A stretch of DNA of 64,000 nucleotides from Aldehydirespirator sp965204875 (GCA_965204875.1 OZ242020.1:2418001-2482000), one strand, 5' to 3'. Positions 8,039 through 17,822 are shown, counted from the stretch's first letter. A program made the numbers and translations. Notes: generated by a model from the letters alone, not told the origin.

Positions 8039-9217
8039 TCATGGCAGCCACTGTTCGCCGTGGCGCAGCCACGGGTTGTCGGTTGCGGAGGCAGGAAGGG
8101 CGATGCGGGCCGTGCCGGTGGTGCAGGTCCGTCCATCGGCCTGCAGCAGCAGTTCCAGCTCCGCCCAGCCGCAGCCGGCCCCGTCCACTGGCACCGCCGT
8201 GACGGTGGCCGAGATGGTCATGCGCTCGCCCGGGAACACGGGGTCGCGCATCCGGAACGACATACGTCCCAGCCGACCCCTCGGGCCGGTCCAGTCGGTG
8301 ACGGCCCGCTCGAACCAGGCCAGCTGGTTGGGCGTGTTGAGAAAGATGTCGCGGGTGCCGTTGCGCTCCGTCGCGAAGCGGTAGTCATGGTGCATCGGCC
8401 GCCAATCCCGGCTCGCCAGCGCACCGAGCACCACCGTCGTCGCCGTGACGTCGTGGTGAACGTCGGGCAGCCTCTGGCCTGCCATCACCTGGTCCTGGGT
8501 CGGATCGGGCTTGACCTGACCGCCGGTCGGGGGGGTTGCAAGATCGCGGGAGGCCTCGGACTCGCCGCTGTGGTCGGGCGATGGCGTCTCGGAGTCCTGA
8601 CCGGCTTGGAGATGAGCCTTGGCCTGACCGCCCGCCGGCTGCGTCGCGTGGTTGCCTGAAGATGGCGATGGCGCCCCGGTGCCGGCAGTCCCGGTGGCCT
8701 CCGGCGCTGCGGGCCGCTTGTAGCCGAACCCCGTGTAGGACTCGACCCCCACGAGCGCCTCGTGCTGGTTGTGGTACTCGACGTCGATCACCCAGAAGCG
8801 GCCGGTGCCGAGGCGGGTGGTCTTCGGGTCGCTCACCGACCTGAGCACCTGGCGGTGGCTGATGACGTCGCCCGGGCGCACCGGCTCGCGAAAGACCACC
8901 GTGTTGTCGCTCATGATCGCCTCGGGAAGATCGAAGCGGGCCTTGAGGTCGAAGTGCGCCTGCAGCGCCACACGCTCGCCGTCGCTGCCCGGCGACCAGC
9001 GATGCGGCCGCATCCAGATCGACAGAGTGCTCAGCGGCAGGATGGGCCCGGACGTGAGAGCGTCGGCGACGGCGGCGTCCCAGTACAGCGGGTTGCCGTT
9101 CTCGGTGGCCGCCAGCGTGTTCCACCCGTAGCCGAGCTCGGCGCCGAAGTCGGCCGTGGCCGGATACTGCGCCTGACCGATCAGGCCGGCGACATCGCCG
9201 GGGAGCTGCGCACTCAT
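8039..9217 (-). CDS. Double hot-dog (MaoC/FAS1-like) dehydratase
   Basis: A 392-residue protein with two hot-dog-fold regions, related to MaoC-like and FAS1-like enoyl-CoA hydratases or mesaconyl/beta-methylmalyl-CoA dehydratases. Repeat one (about residues 15-165) contains NGNPLYWD, FREPVRPGDVI and RFWVIDVEYHNQ. Repeat two (about 250-390) contains RDWRPMHHDYRFA, a hydratase-type Asp/His region, and MRDPVFPGERMTISATV. Between them is an 80-residue low-complexity linker rich in Pro, Gly, Ser and Thr, longer than usual. The start at 9217 is chosen over 9232 for its position after GGTGG. It sits between a CoA-transferase and an acyl-CoA dehydrogenase, consistent with hydration of the enoyl-CoA made by the latter. 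Confidence 0.8.
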   Translation of the reverse strand: MSAQLPGDVAGLIGQAQYPATADFGAELGYGWNTLAATENGNPLYWDAAVADALTSGPILPLSTLSIWMRPHRWSPGSDGERVALQAHFDLKARFDLPEAIMSDNTVVFREPVRPGDVISHRQVLRSVSDPKTTRLGTGRFWVIDVEYHNQHEALVGVESYTGFGYKRPAAPEATGTAGTGAPSPSSGNHATQPAGGQAKAHLQAGQDSETPSPDHSGESEASRDLATPPTGGQVKPDPTQDQVMAGQRLPDVHHDVTATTVVLGALASRDWRPMHHDYRFATERNGTRDIFLNTPNQLAWFERAVTDWTGPRGRLGRMSFRMRDPVFPGERMTISATVTAVPVDGAGCGWAELELLLQADGRTCTTGTARIALPASATDNPWLRHGEQWLP

Positions 9218-9290
9218 CTGGCGACCACCCACCCAGCACCGTGCCGACGTTGGGGGTGGTCAGGTCTCGTGAGGCTGTTCGTCGCACTCA

Positions 9291-10595
9291 TCAGGCGACC
9301 ACCCCCGCAGCGGTCAGCGCGGCTGCGGCCTCGCTGTCGTAGCCCGCCTCCGCCAGCAGGCTTGTGGTATCGGTGGAGGCCGGATCCGGCAGGCGGCACG
9401 GCTCGGCAGTCTGCGAAGCGCCCGCCCACACCGGCCCCACCTGGCGCAGCCGCCCCGCGGCCGGATGCTCGGCCTCGATCACCGCGCCCCGCGCCAGGTA
9501 CTGCTCGTCGTTCACGGCCTCGGCCACGCTGTTGACCGGCGCCACACAGCAGTCGGCAGGGCCGAGGCGGCCGACCCAAACGTCGCGGTCTGCGGCAGCG
9601 AAGCGCTCCGCCAGCGCCGAGCGGATCTCGTCTTGGAGGCTGTCGTCGGTCTGAGCGTCGATGTAGCGGTCGAGATCCAGGGCACGGCACAGGTTCGCCC
9701 AGAAGGCCGGCTCGATGGCCGCCAGGGCAAGGTGCTTGCCGTCGGCGCAGGCGTAGGCGTCGTAGCAGGCGTACCTGCCGGTGAGTATGTAGTGGCCCGG
9801 TCCCGGCTCGGCGCCGGTGGCCAGATACTCATCGGCGTACAGGGACATCATTCCCAGGGCGCCGTCGGCAACCGACACATCGAGGAACTCGCCGGCTCCG
9901 GTGCGCTGCCGGCGCAGCAGAGCGGCCATCACCGCCATGGCGGCGTGCATCCCGCCCGCGGCGATGTCGGCCACCGTCGCTCCCGGCAGTGCCGGCACGC
10001 CGCCGGCGCGGCGGCCGCTGCAGTGCAGGTATCCGGAGACGGCCAGGTAGTTGAGGTCGTGTCCAGCCCAGTGACGGCGCGGGCCGTCCTGGCCGAAACC
10101 GCTGGTCGAGCAGTACACGATCCGCTCGTTCGCCGCCCGCACGGCGCGGTAGCCGATCCCCAGGCGGTCGGCCACGCCCGGGCGGAAGCTCTCCACCACC
10201 ACGTCGGCGCCGCCGGCGAGCGCCAGGAACGCCTCGCGCCCGCGGTCGCTCTTGAGGTCGAACAGTGCCCGGCGCATGTCGCGGAGGCCGCTGTAGGCAT
10301 AGGGGGGCGGCACCGTGGATGTGGCGGCTCGGCTCGGCACCGGCCCGACCTTGACCACATCCGCGCCGTAGTCGGCCAGCAGGCGCGTCGCCCGCGCCCC
10401 CGGACCCACGGCCGCCAGGTCCAGCACGCGGATCCCATCCAGCGCGCCCGGATCGGAGTCGGCCTCGCTGTCGAGGGCGTCCCGAGGTGAAGTTGTGCCG
10501 CTGTCGAGGGCATCCATGCCGGAGGTGGCCGCCGCATGGCCCCGCGCGCCCGGATCGGAGTCGGCGGCCTGCGTTTCGGAGCCTTGCGTGGTCAT
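9291..10595 (-). CDS. CaiB/BaiF family CoA-transferase
   Basis: A 434-residue family III CoA-transferase, which moves CoA between carboxylic acids (for example formyl-CoA, carnitine or bile-acid CoA transfer). The core starts LDGIRVLDLAAVGPGARATRLLADYGADVVKV; the Asp expected for acyl-enzyme formation lies in GHDLNYLAVSGYL. An unusual N-terminal extension of about 50 residues carries repeats of the SDPGA type (two copies) and ALDS. It starts 5 bases after the upstream acyl-CoA dehydrogenase stop, so the two are co-translated. It is the second of two CoA-transferases in this operon. Confidence 0.88.
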   Translation of the reverse strand: MTTQGSETQAADSDPGARGHAAATSGMDALDSGTTSPRDALDSEADSDPGALDGIRVLDLAAVGPGARATRLLADYGADVVKVGPVPSRAATSTVPPPYAYSGLRDMRRALFDLKSDRGREAFLALAGGADVVVESFRPGVADRLGIGYRAVRAANERIVYCSTSGFGQDGPRRHWAGHDLNYLAVSGYLHCSGRRAGGVPALPGATVADIAAGGMHAAMAVMAALLRRQRTGAGEFLDVSVADGALGMMSLYADEYLATGAEPGPGHYILTGRYACYDAYACADGKHLALAAIEPAFWANLCRALDLDRYIDAQTDDSLQDEIRSALAERFAAADRDVWVGRLGPADCCVAPVNSVAEAVNDEQYLARGAVIEAEHPAAGRLRQVGPVWAGASQTAEPCRLPDPASTDTTSLLAEAGYDSEAAAALTAAGVVA

Positions 10596-10600
10596 CCCGT

Positions 10601-11824
10601 CTAGAAGTTCTTGGGGAGGCCGAGGCCGCGGCGGGCGATGATGTTCTTCTGGATCTCTGAGGAGCCGCCGCCGATGGTGTCGATCACCGTGAAGCGGTAG
10701 GTCGACTCGGCGCGGCCCTGCATCGGCGCGTCCTCGGTGTGCACGCGCAGCTGCGATCCGGGTCCGGCGATGTCCATGGAGGCGTCGGCGAGCCGCTTCG
10801 ACAGCTCGGTGGCGTAGAGCTTGTACTCCGACGCGGCCACCGTCGGGGGCTGGAACCCCTCGCGTCCCTCCCGGACGGCGTCCTCCACCTTCACCGCCTC
10901 GGCCACGAACTTCAGGCCCAGCACCCGAGCGACCTCAGCCTCGGTGTGCAGGTGCGCAAGCCTGGCCCGCACCCTGGGGTCGTCGCGCAGCGCCTCACCG
11001 TCGCGCTCCGCGCCGAGCACCCACTCGGTGAGCAGGTCGAGGCGCTGCTTGATGGGCGAGAACGTGAACATCGTGAAGCGTTCCAGGTCGAGGGCCTGGC
11101 TGATGTAGCGGAAGCCGTGGTTGACCTCGCCCACCACGTAGTCGTCGGGCACGAAGACGTTGTCGAGGAACACCGAGTTGGTCCGCTCGTCGCCCATCGT
11201 CCAGATGCCGTCGACGGTGATGCCCGGCTGGTCGAGGGGCACCAGCATCAAGGTGATGCCCATGTGCTTGTTGCCGGGATCGGTGCGAGCGCCGAGCCAG
11301 TACCACTCTGCGAAGTGCGCAGACGTCGTCCAGATCTTCTGGCCGTTGAGGAGCCAGCCCGTGGTGCCGTCATCGGACGTCGACCGCTCGGCACGCAGTC
11401 GCATCGAGGCTGCGTCTGATCCGGCGTCGGGCTCGGAGTAGCCGACCGCGAACTCCACGTCGTTCTCGAGGATCATGGGCAGGAACTCGGCCTTGAGCCT
11501 CTCGGAGCCGTGGGCGATGATCGTCTTGCCGACGATGCCCACACCCTTGCCGATCTGCGGCCCGCCACGCGCCGCCAGCGCCTCGTTGAGCAGGTACTCG
11601 TAGACGCCCTCACCCTCGCTGCCGCCGTGCTCGGCGGGCCAGGTGAGGCCCAGCCATCCCCGCCGGCCCAGCTCCTTCATGAAGGCGCGGCGCTCGGGCG
11701 TGTCGACGAGCTGTGCCATGTTCTCGCGGCTCAGGTCGAACACGTCACCGTCGTCGTGAAGGTCCAGGAAGGCCTCCACCTCCGCCGCGAACGCCCGCTG
11801 CTCCTCAGAGAACTCGAAATCCAT
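10601..11824 (-). CDS. Acyl-CoA dehydrogenase
   Basis: A 407-residue FAD-linked acyl-CoA dehydrogenase. Visible: the N-terminal helical domain MDFEFSEEQRAFAAEV, the FAD-contacting FAVGYSEPDAGSDAASM and LNGQKIWTTSAHFAEW segments, and the C-terminal TYRFTVIDTIGGGSSEIQKN region typical of the family. It is placed between the two CoA-transferases of the operon (74 bases after the upstream gene, 5 before the downstream one). The ending FTVIDTIGGGSSEIQ resembles the actinobacterial FadE type; the likely partner or successor in the pathway is the second dehydrogenase ending at 6841. Confidence 0.9.
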   Translation of the reverse strand: MDFEFSEEQRAFAAEVEAFLDLHDDGDVFDLSRENMAQLVDTPERRAFMKELGRRGWLGLTWPAEHGGSEGEGVYEYLLNEALAARGGPQIGKGVGIVGKTIIAHGSERLKAEFLPMILENDVEFAVGYSEPDAGSDAASMRLRAERSTSDDGTTGWLLNGQKIWTTSAHFAEWYWLGARTDPGNKHMGITLMLVPLDQPGITVDGIWTMGDERTNSVFLDNVFVPDDYVVGEVNHGFRYISQALDLERFTMFTFSPIKQRLDLLTEWVLGAERDGEALRDDPRVRARLAHLHTEAEVARVLGLKFVAEAVKVEDAVREGREGFQPPTVAASEYKLYATELSKRLADASMDIAGPGSQLRVHTEDAPMQGRAESTYRFTVIDTIGGGSSEIQKNIIARRGLGLPKNF

Positions 11825-11897
11825 CTCGCAGCAGCTCCCGTCTCGGCCAGGCTCTCACTCTGGCGGCTGCCGCGGCAGCGTAGCGGTGCCGGTCGGC

Positions 11898-13151
11898 TCA
11901 GATGATCCCGTCGGCTCGCAGGCCGGCAAGCGCGGTGGCGTCGAGGCCGAGTTCGGTGCCGAGCACGGCGTCGGTGTGCTCGCCCAGCCACGGGACACGG
12001 GTCTCGGGACCCTGCGCGGCGCGGCTCATCTTGATGGGATTGCCGGGCACGTAGACGGGCGGTCCGCCGCCGGGCCGGGGAACCTCGACGATCATGTCGC
12101 GCATCGCTACATGCGCATCCGCGCACACCTCGGCGCTGGTGAGCGACGGGCCCGCGGCAAGGCCCTCGGCGGCGAGCGCGGCCACTGCCTCGTCCCTGCT
12201 CATGGCTGCGGCCCAGCCCTCTATGCCGGGACGCAGCACGTCGTCGAGGTGCCGCACCCAGCCGCGGCGCTCCGCGAGGCGGCTGTCGCCGAGCCAGTCG
12301 CGGTTGCCGGTGGCGTGGGCCAGGCGCTCGAAGTGGTGCTCGCGCACGACCTGCAGCACGAAGTGGCCGTCGCCGGCTGCGAAGGTATCGACGATGCCGA
12401 CGTCGCTGGCGGCCTCGTTGGCGATGCCCATCGAGTAGAAGTTGGTCACGATGTCGGTCATGGCGATGGTGGCGTCGAGCATGGCCACGTCGATGTGCTG
12501 GCCGAGGCCGTGGCCCGGGCCCGGCAGGTCGCGCTGGCGCAGGGCGGCGAGCACGCCGATCACCCCGAACAGCGCCGAGGAGATGTCGCCGAGGGCGCCC
12601 ACGGGGTTGGCCGCTGGCGGGTGTCCGGGCCTGCGCTTGTACTCGTAGATGCCCGACATGGCCTCCACGATCGAGGCGTAGGCGGCGCGGTCGCGGTAGG
12701 GCGAGCCCGGCTCGCCGCCGAAGCCCGACACCGACAGGTAGACGACGCCGGGATGCACCGCGCTGACTGCGGGGTAGCCGATCCCCAGGGCGTCGGCGCC
12801 GCCGGCCTTGAAGTTCTCGCACACAACGTCGAAGCGCTCGGCGAGCCGCAGGAAGATCTCCACTCCCCGCGGGCTCTTCAAGTCGAGGGTGATGCTGCGC
12901 TTGTTGAGGTTGTTGCGCAGGAAGGTGGCACCAACGTTGCGGCCTGCGGGGTCAGAGACGTTGGGCTGGGCGGCACGGCCGGTGTCGCCCGTGCCGGGGC
13001 GCTCGACCTTCACGACGTCCGCGCCGAGCCGGGCCATGAGTTGCGTGGCGAAGGGCACCGCGGCCATCTGCTCCGCGGCGAGCACGCGCACGCCGTCGAG
13101 GGGCCTGCGGCGGTCGGCGAACTCGCGGTTGGCGATGTCGCCGAGCCTCAT
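11898..13151 (-). CDS. CaiB/BaiF family CoA-transferase
   Basis: A 417-residue family III CoA-transferase. The core begins LDGVRVLAAEQMAAVPFATQLMARLGADVVKVERP and continues with NKRSITLDLKSPRG and YLSVSGFGGEPGSP, all family hallmarks. The ATG at 13151 is preferred over 13157: GGAGG abuts the latter and lies 6 bases from the former. It is encoded between an HpcH/HpaI aldolase and an acyl-CoA dehydrogenase, so it may activate a short organic acid released or used by the aldolase. It belongs to the same family as the proteins at 9291, 22745 and 52145. Confidence 0.9.
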   Translation of the reverse strand: MRLGDIANREFADRRRPLDGVRVLAAEQMAAVPFATQLMARLGADVVKVERPGTGDTGRAAQPNVSDPAGRNVGATFLRNNLNKRSITLDLKSPRGVEIFLRLAERFDVVCENFKAGGADALGIGYPAVSAVHPGVVYLSVSGFGGEPGSPYRDRAAYASIVEAMSGIYEYKRRPGHPPAANPVGALGDISSALFGVIGVLAALRQRDLPGPGHGLGQHIDVAMLDATIAMTDIVTNFYSMGIANEAASDVGIVDTFAAGDGHFVLQVVREHHFERLAHATGNRDWLGDSRLAERRGWVRHLDDVLRPGIEGWAAAMSRDEAVAALAAEGLAAGPSLTSAEVCADAHVAMRDMIVEVPRPGGGPPVYVPGNPIKMSRAAQGPETRVPWLGEHTDAVLGTELGLDATALAGLRADGII

Positions 13152-13245
13152 GGGCATCCTCCGCCGGGGCTGTTGCAGTACGGGAAGTTCGAGAGCGTCC
13201 AGGACTTTCGAGCCGCTCGGGAGGTGCCTAGCTGCTCGGGAGCGT

Positions 13246-14034
13246 CTAGTAGATGGAGCCGGAGCGGGCCGGCGGCTCCTGTCCGCGGGCGCGGCTCAAC
13301 TCGTCCTCCAGCGCCCGGCCGAGGGCCACGGTGTCCGAGGTGATCGTGATCATCCGGAAGCCCTGCTCGATGCGGCGCCGGCACAGTTCCGACACCGTGT
13401 GGCAGCCAGCGATCACGCCGTGGCGCTCGCAGCCTGCGACGATCGCTGCCAGTGCCTCGTCGAACGCGGGCTTGCCGTCGTTGTTGCCCGGCGCCAGGCC
13501 CAGCGACACCGACAGGTCCGCCGGCCCCACGTAGACGGCGTCCACGCCGGGCACCGACAGGATCTCGTCGAGGCAGCGGACCGCCTCGGCCGTCTCGATC
13601 ATGGGTATCACGGCAACGTCCGCATTGGCGTGGGCGTAGTAGTCCGGGCCCTCCTGCCGAGCCACGCGCACGGGCCCGAAGCTGCGGCCCCCGTCGGGCG
13701 CGTACCGGCAGGCACGCACCGCGGCCTCGGCCTCGGCGCGGGAGTTGACCATGGGCACGATGATGCTGCGAGCACCGGCGTCGAGGCTCTTGCCGATGAC
13801 GCCCGGCTCGTTCCAGGGCACGCGCACGACCGGCGTTGCCGAGCCGAGGTTGACGGCCTGCAGCATCTGCCAGCTGTCGCCGTAGTCCACGAGGCCGTGC
13901 TGGGTGTCGACGCACACGTAGTCGAGGCCGCAGCGCGCGAACATCTCTGCCGGGAAGGAGCTCGGGATGGCCAGCCAGCCGCCGAGGGCCGGCTCGCCCG
14001 CCGCCCAGCGCTCTCTCATCGGATTGCTTCGCAC
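13246..14034 (-). CDS. HpcH/HpaI family aldolase
   Basis: A 262-residue class II pyruvate-type aldolase related to 4-hydroxy-2-oxoheptanedioate aldolase, 2-keto-3-deoxy-sugar-acid aldolases and citrate lyase beta. Motifs: GGWLAIPSSFPAEMFARCG, the loop VCVDTQHGLVDY containing the catalytic His, a metal-binding Glu/Asp in VIPMIETAEAV and VDAVYVGPADLSVSLG. It would split a hydroxy-oxo acid to pyruvate and an aldehyde, reversibly. The GTG at 14034 gives MRSNPMRERW; the ATG at 14019 is an alternative and neither has a strong ribosome site. It lies within the acyl-CoA operon between the APH-type kinase and a CoA-transferase. Confidence 0.87.
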   Translation of the reverse strand: MRSNPMRERWAAGEPALGGWLAIPSSFPAEMFARCGLDYVCVDTQHGLVDYGDSWQMLQAVNLGSATPVVRVPWNEPGVIGKSLDAGARSIIVPMVNSRAEAEAAVRACRYAPDGGRSFGPVRVARQEGPDYYAHANADVAVIPMIETAEAVRCLDEILSVPGVDAVYVGPADLSVSLGLAPGNNDGKPAFDEALAAIVAGCERHGVIAGCHTVSELCRRRIEQGFRMITITSDTVALGRALEDELSRARGQEPPARSGSIY

Positions 14035-14171
14035 AGGGGCTTCTTCTATCAGGCTTTCGCGCCGGCGAGGTCGGCAGGCTCGTCAGGCCGCGGTATCGAG
14101 ACGGCCTGGCGCGACACAGCCTGGCGCGACACAGACGTCACGGCTTGGCCGGGTTGGATCGGGGCCGCCGG

Positions 14172-15248
14172 TCAGGCCGCGGTTTCGAGCAGGTCGGCGC
14201 AGCGGGCCAGTGCGTAGTCGATGAAGTGGCGGGCGCCGCCGTCGTCGTAATGTCCGGTGTCGCCCATGGCACCGGCGGCGTGGCGCACCCGCACGCCCTC
14301 GATGATGCAGGCCACCCGCCAGAACTGCAGTGCCACATACCAGTCCAGCGACGAAAGGTCGCGCCCGGAGCGCCGCGCGTAGCGGGACAGCACGTCGTCG
14401 GCGGTGCCGAAGCCCTCGACGGTCGTGGGCATGTCGGCCAGGCGCCCCATCCCCGCTGCGGCGTCGCCCCACCACGACACCAGCCCGGCGACATCGATGA
14501 GCACGTCGCCCAGGGTGCAGAGTTCCCAGTCAAGCACTGCCGCCACCGAGCCGTCGGCGGCCATGATGCAGTTGTCGAGGCGGTAGTCGCCGTGCACGAT
14601 GCCGGTTCCCTGCTGCTCGGGGATCGATGCTGCCAGCCGGTCGTGCAGCTCGTGCAGCAGCGGCAGGTCGCGGTCGGAGCCCTCGTTCACCTGGCGCTGC
14701 CAGCGGCGCAGCTGCCGGGCGCAGTAGTCGTCGCGCCGCCCCAGGTCGCCGAGCGCCACCTCGTCGGGATCCAGGGAGTGCAGCTCCGCGAGCGTGTCGA
14801 CGATCGATCGTGCCATCACCGGGCGCACTGCCGCGTCCAGTGCCATGGCGTCGGCCCGGTCGAACACCACCGAGCCCTCCACGAAACCCATCACATAGAA
14901 GTCGGCGCCGTTCACATCGGGGTTGGTGCACAGTGCCAGCGCCGGGGGCACCGGCACCGGCGTGGGGCCCAGAGCCGAGATCACACGATGTTCGCGGGCC
15001 ATGTCATGGGCGCTGGCCAGAACATGGCCGGTCGGTGGTCGCCGCAGCACCATCCGGCGGCCGGTGGCGTCGGTCACCACGAAGGTGAGGTTGGAGGCCC
15101 CGCCCGAGATCGGCTCGAAGCTCAGCGGAGGAACAGCCGCAACCTCAGCAGCCAGCCAAGCCGTGAGCGGCACAGGATCGATCCCCTGAGGCGGTCGCGC
15201 CACCCCGCCAGCGTCGCCGCGTCCGCCGACGATTGCAAACGCAGACAT
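14172..15248 (-). CDS. Aminoglycoside-phosphotransferase-fold kinase, acyl-CoA-dehydrogenase-associated type
   Basis: A 358-residue APH/choline-kinase-fold protein of the subgroup usually encoded beside acyl-CoA dehydrogenases (ACAD10/11 N-terminal-like), thought to phosphorylate hydroxy-acyl groups in the human homologues. Motifs: GGASNLTFVV (nucleotide loop), the Brenner motif HGDYRLDNCIM (catalytic Asp), and VLDWELCTLGD (metal-binding Asp). It is the first gene of the minus-strand acyl-CoA run. The start at 15248 (MSAFAIVGG) is uncertain; ATG 15302 is also possible. It is divergent from the SNF2 helicase starting at 15348. Confidence 0.83.
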   Translation of the reverse strand: MSAFAIVGGRGDAGGVARPPQGIDPVPLTAWLAAEVAAVPPLSFEPISGGASNLTFVVTDATGRRMVLRRPPTGHVLASAHDMAREHRVISALGPTPVPVPPALALCTNPDVNGADFYVMGFVEGSVVFDRADAMALDAAVRPVMARSIVDTLAELHSLDPDEVALGDLGRRDDYCARQLRRWQRQVNEGSDRDLPLLHELHDRLAASIPEQQGTGIVHGDYRLDNCIMAADGSVAAVLDWELCTLGDVLIDVAGLVSWWGDAAAGMGRLADMPTTVEGFGTADDVLSRYARRSGRDLSSLDWYVALQFWRVACIIEGVRVRHAAGAMGDTGHYDDGGARHFIDYALARCADLLETAA

Positions 15249-15347
15249 CTGGCGTTGGGGCGCCGCTCCTTCCTGGATCGTGTCACAGCCTGCGTCTACC
15301 ATCACCGAGACAGTCGACCGGCGTTGCGACAGGAGGTAAGAGCCAGA

Positions 15348-17822
15348 ATGGTACGTGCTTCGGACAAGCGGGGTGGCCGACCGCGCCCAAACTCTCCGCA
15401 GGCCACCTTGGCTCGCTGCGGAGAGTTGCATTCGCAAGCATCGGAGCTGTTCCGCCACCTGCTCGCTGTTGCCAAGTCAGCTAGGAGAGCCTACGAGAAC
15501 GAACGCGATCGGATCGTGCGCGAGCAGCTCGATCGTATGCCTATTAGTTCCCTGAAAACTGCAACGGGAGGAAAGCTCCGCCTCGGCGCGGTTGAAGCCG
15601 CCGGAACCCGCACGGTGGGCGATGTTCTAGGTACAAGCCAACGCCGCTTGCAATCCATCCCTGGAGTGGGTGTCAAGACCGCAACTCAGATCATCGCCGC
15701 AGCGGAATCGATAAAGGCGAAGCTGATCACCACGACAAGAGTTCGTTTCAACGTTGACGAGCGGCCCGGAGAGCAGACGCAGCTGCTAGCCTTGTTGCAC
15801 TACTACGAGCAAGTGCGTCCCTTGTTCGAACCTCTGCAAGAGCGGATGACTACTATTGAAGAGGCGCGAGAGGCTGTACGCCGAGCCTCAAGCCTCGGAA
15901 AGCGGATCGAAATGGCCGATGCAGACCTGCGTTCAGCTAGGCAAAATCTCGAAGCGCAGAGAAGTAAGCTAGAGATGTCGGAGAACCGCCGAGTCAGTCG
16001 CTTTGTGATTGGTAGATCGAGAAAGGCAAAAGCAGAGCAGCGTATAGCCGGCGTAAGGTCAGCGGCAGCGGCTGATGTTGCCACGGCAGAGAAGCAATAT
16101 GACGAGGCAGAGGCACGAGTAACTAAAGCGAATAGACAGGAGCGAATTGCGTGCGAACGTGCTGACGCACTTGTCAATGCTATGACTACGGCGGACTTCG
16201 CCAGGGATATTTCTGATGTAGAGATGACGCTCTTCTCTTCAGACGACCAGAGCTTTCTCCAGGTATCGAGATCGCGAGGTGCCTCAGATGGAGTGCTCGG
16301 CAAGGTTCGCGTATCTTCCAAGCTCATTTGGAAGGATTACATTGAACGCTCAGCGGAATATAATGGCCTGCTGATCGAGGTCAGCGGCCAGAGTCCTGAC
16401 GAAGATGCGTCACATGGCTTCCTCCCTGAAGAAATAGTAGAGAAGACTAGGCGCTTCCAGCTCGATACCTCGCTTCTGCGTGTCTCGCTTCGGGGTTATC
16501 AATCATTCGGTGCCAAGTTTGCGCTCGTTCAAGGCAGAGTTCTCTTGGGAGACGAGATGGGACTCGGCAAGACCATCGAAGCTCTGGCCGCATTATCGCA
16601 TCTCAAGGCTCATGGTGCGTCCCACTTTCTGGTCGTTTGTCCGGCTAGTGTGATGGCCCAATGGGAACATGAGATCATTCGACGTACCGAACTTCAGCCC
16701 ACTCGGCGGCTTCACGGTCCCGAACGCGATGGGCAACTCCGGCGGTGGGCCACTTTCGGTGGTCTGGGTATCACCACCTTCGGCACTCTGGGATCGCTCA
16801 GTGTTCCGCAGCTTCCAATAAACGCGATGGTCGTGGACGAAGCTCACTACGTTAAGAACCCGGATGCCAAACGCACGCAGGCTGTGCGTTCGTGGTTGGA
16901 TCGTTCCGAGTTGTCGTTGCTCATGAGCGGTACGCCCATGGAAAATCGACTAGAGGAGTTTTGCACTCTGATTCATCATATTCGACCTGATGTCGCAGCA
17001 ATAGTTCCAACAAATACGGGAATCGCGAGCGGCGGCGCATTCCGCAAATCGGTTGGTTCCGTTTATCTACGACGCAATCAAGAAGATGTACTCTCCGAAC
17101 TTCCCGATAAGATCGAGATAGCGGACTGGCTGACCCTCAGCGGACCTGCGGCAAGAGAATATCGGAGTGCGGTCGCCAGCGGGAACTTCATGGCTATGCG
17201 TCGGGCTGCTTTCCTCACGAGGCGTTCGGAGGACTCACCAAAGTTGCAACGACTTTGCGAGATAGTCGAAGAGGCTTGGGAAAACGATCGGAAGATTGTC
17301 GTGTTCTCCTTCTTTCGAGATGTGATCGAGCGAGTGCGAACGGCGCTCGGTTCGCAGGTTGTCGGTGTTCTCGCGGGGAGCGTGCCGCCTGCGGAGCGTC
17401 AAATCATTATCGACCGCTTCTCGGAGCGCAAACAGCCTGCTGTGCTGGTGAGCCAGATTGAAGTCGGCGGTGTCGGGTTGAACCTTCAGGCAGCTTCGGT
17501 GGTGATACTCACCGAGCCTCAGTGGAAGCCTAGCACTGAAGACCAGGCCATCGCCCGCTGTCACCGGCTCGGGCAGGCGCGGCGCGTGGTGGTGCATCGA
17601 CTGCTCACCGAGAACAGCGTTGATGAACGCATGCTCGTTACCCTCGCTCACAAGAAGAAGTTGTTCGCCGAATACGTGCGCGATAGCGCTATGAAGAACG
17701 CGGCTCCCGAAGCAGTGGACATCACGGACGACGAAGAAACTACTAGGGTCGCTACCCAGGCAGAACAGGAGCGGCGGATCATCGAACTCGAGCGTCGCAG
17801 GCTGGGAATCAAGGACCAATGA
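15348..17822 (+). CDS. SNF2-family helicase with N-terminal helix-hairpin-helix and coiled coil
   Basis: An 824-residue SNF2/RapA-like DNA translocase. The start is fixed by AGGAGGTAAG 8 bases upstream of the ATG. Residues 100-116 form a helix-hairpin-helix (SIPGVGVKTATQI); residues about 170-300 are a long charged coiled coil (EEAREAVRRASSLGKRIEMA onward). The helicase core follows: Walker A GDEMGLGKT (near 400), VVDEAHYVKNP (near 496), LLMSGTPMENR, then lobe two with SQIEVGGVGLNLQAA (near 703) and ARCHRLGQARRVVVHRLL (near 736). The bases are visibly more A/T-rich than the flanking operons, a sign of transfer. With the next gene it forms a two-helicase module; no methylase or nuclease gene accompanies them. 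Confidence 0.88.
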   Translation: MVRASDKRGGRPRPNSPQATLARCGELHSQASELFRHLLAVAKSARRAYENERDRIVREQLDRMPISSLKTATGGKLRLGAVEAAGTRTVGDVLGTSQRRLQSIPGVGVKTATQIIAAAESIKAKLITTTRVRFNVDERPGEQTQLLALLHYYEQVRPLFEPLQERMTTIEEAREAVRRASSLGKRIEMADADLRSARQNLEAQRSKLEMSENRRVSRFVIGRSRKAKAEQRIAGVRSAAAADVATAEKQYDEAEARVTKANRQERIACERADALVNAMTTADFARDISDVEMTLFSSDDQSFLQVSRSRGASDGVLGKVRVSSKLIWKDYIERSAEYNGLLIEVSGQSPDEDASHGFLPEEIVEKTRRFQLDTSLLRVSLRGYQSFGAKFALVQGRVLLGDEMGLGKTIEALAALSHLKAHGASHFLVVCPASVMAQWEHEIIRRTELQPTRRLHGPERDGQLRRWATFGGLGITTFGTLGSLSVPQLPINAMVVDEAHYVKNPDAKRTQAVRSWLDRSELSLLMSGTPMENRLEEFCTLIHHIRPDVAAIVPTNTGIASGGAFRKSVGSVYLRRNQEDVLSELPDKIEIADWLTLSGPAAREYRSAVASGNFMAMRRAAFLTRRSEDSPKLQRLCEIVEEAWENDRKIVVFSFFRDVIERVRTALGSQVVGVLAGSVPPAERQIIIDRFSERKQPAVLVSQIEVGGVGLNLQAASVVILTEPQWKPSTEDQAIARCHRLGQARRVVVHRLLTENSVDERMLVTLAHKKKLFAEYVRDSAMKNAAPEAVDITDDEETTRVATQAEQERRIIELERRRLGIKDQ

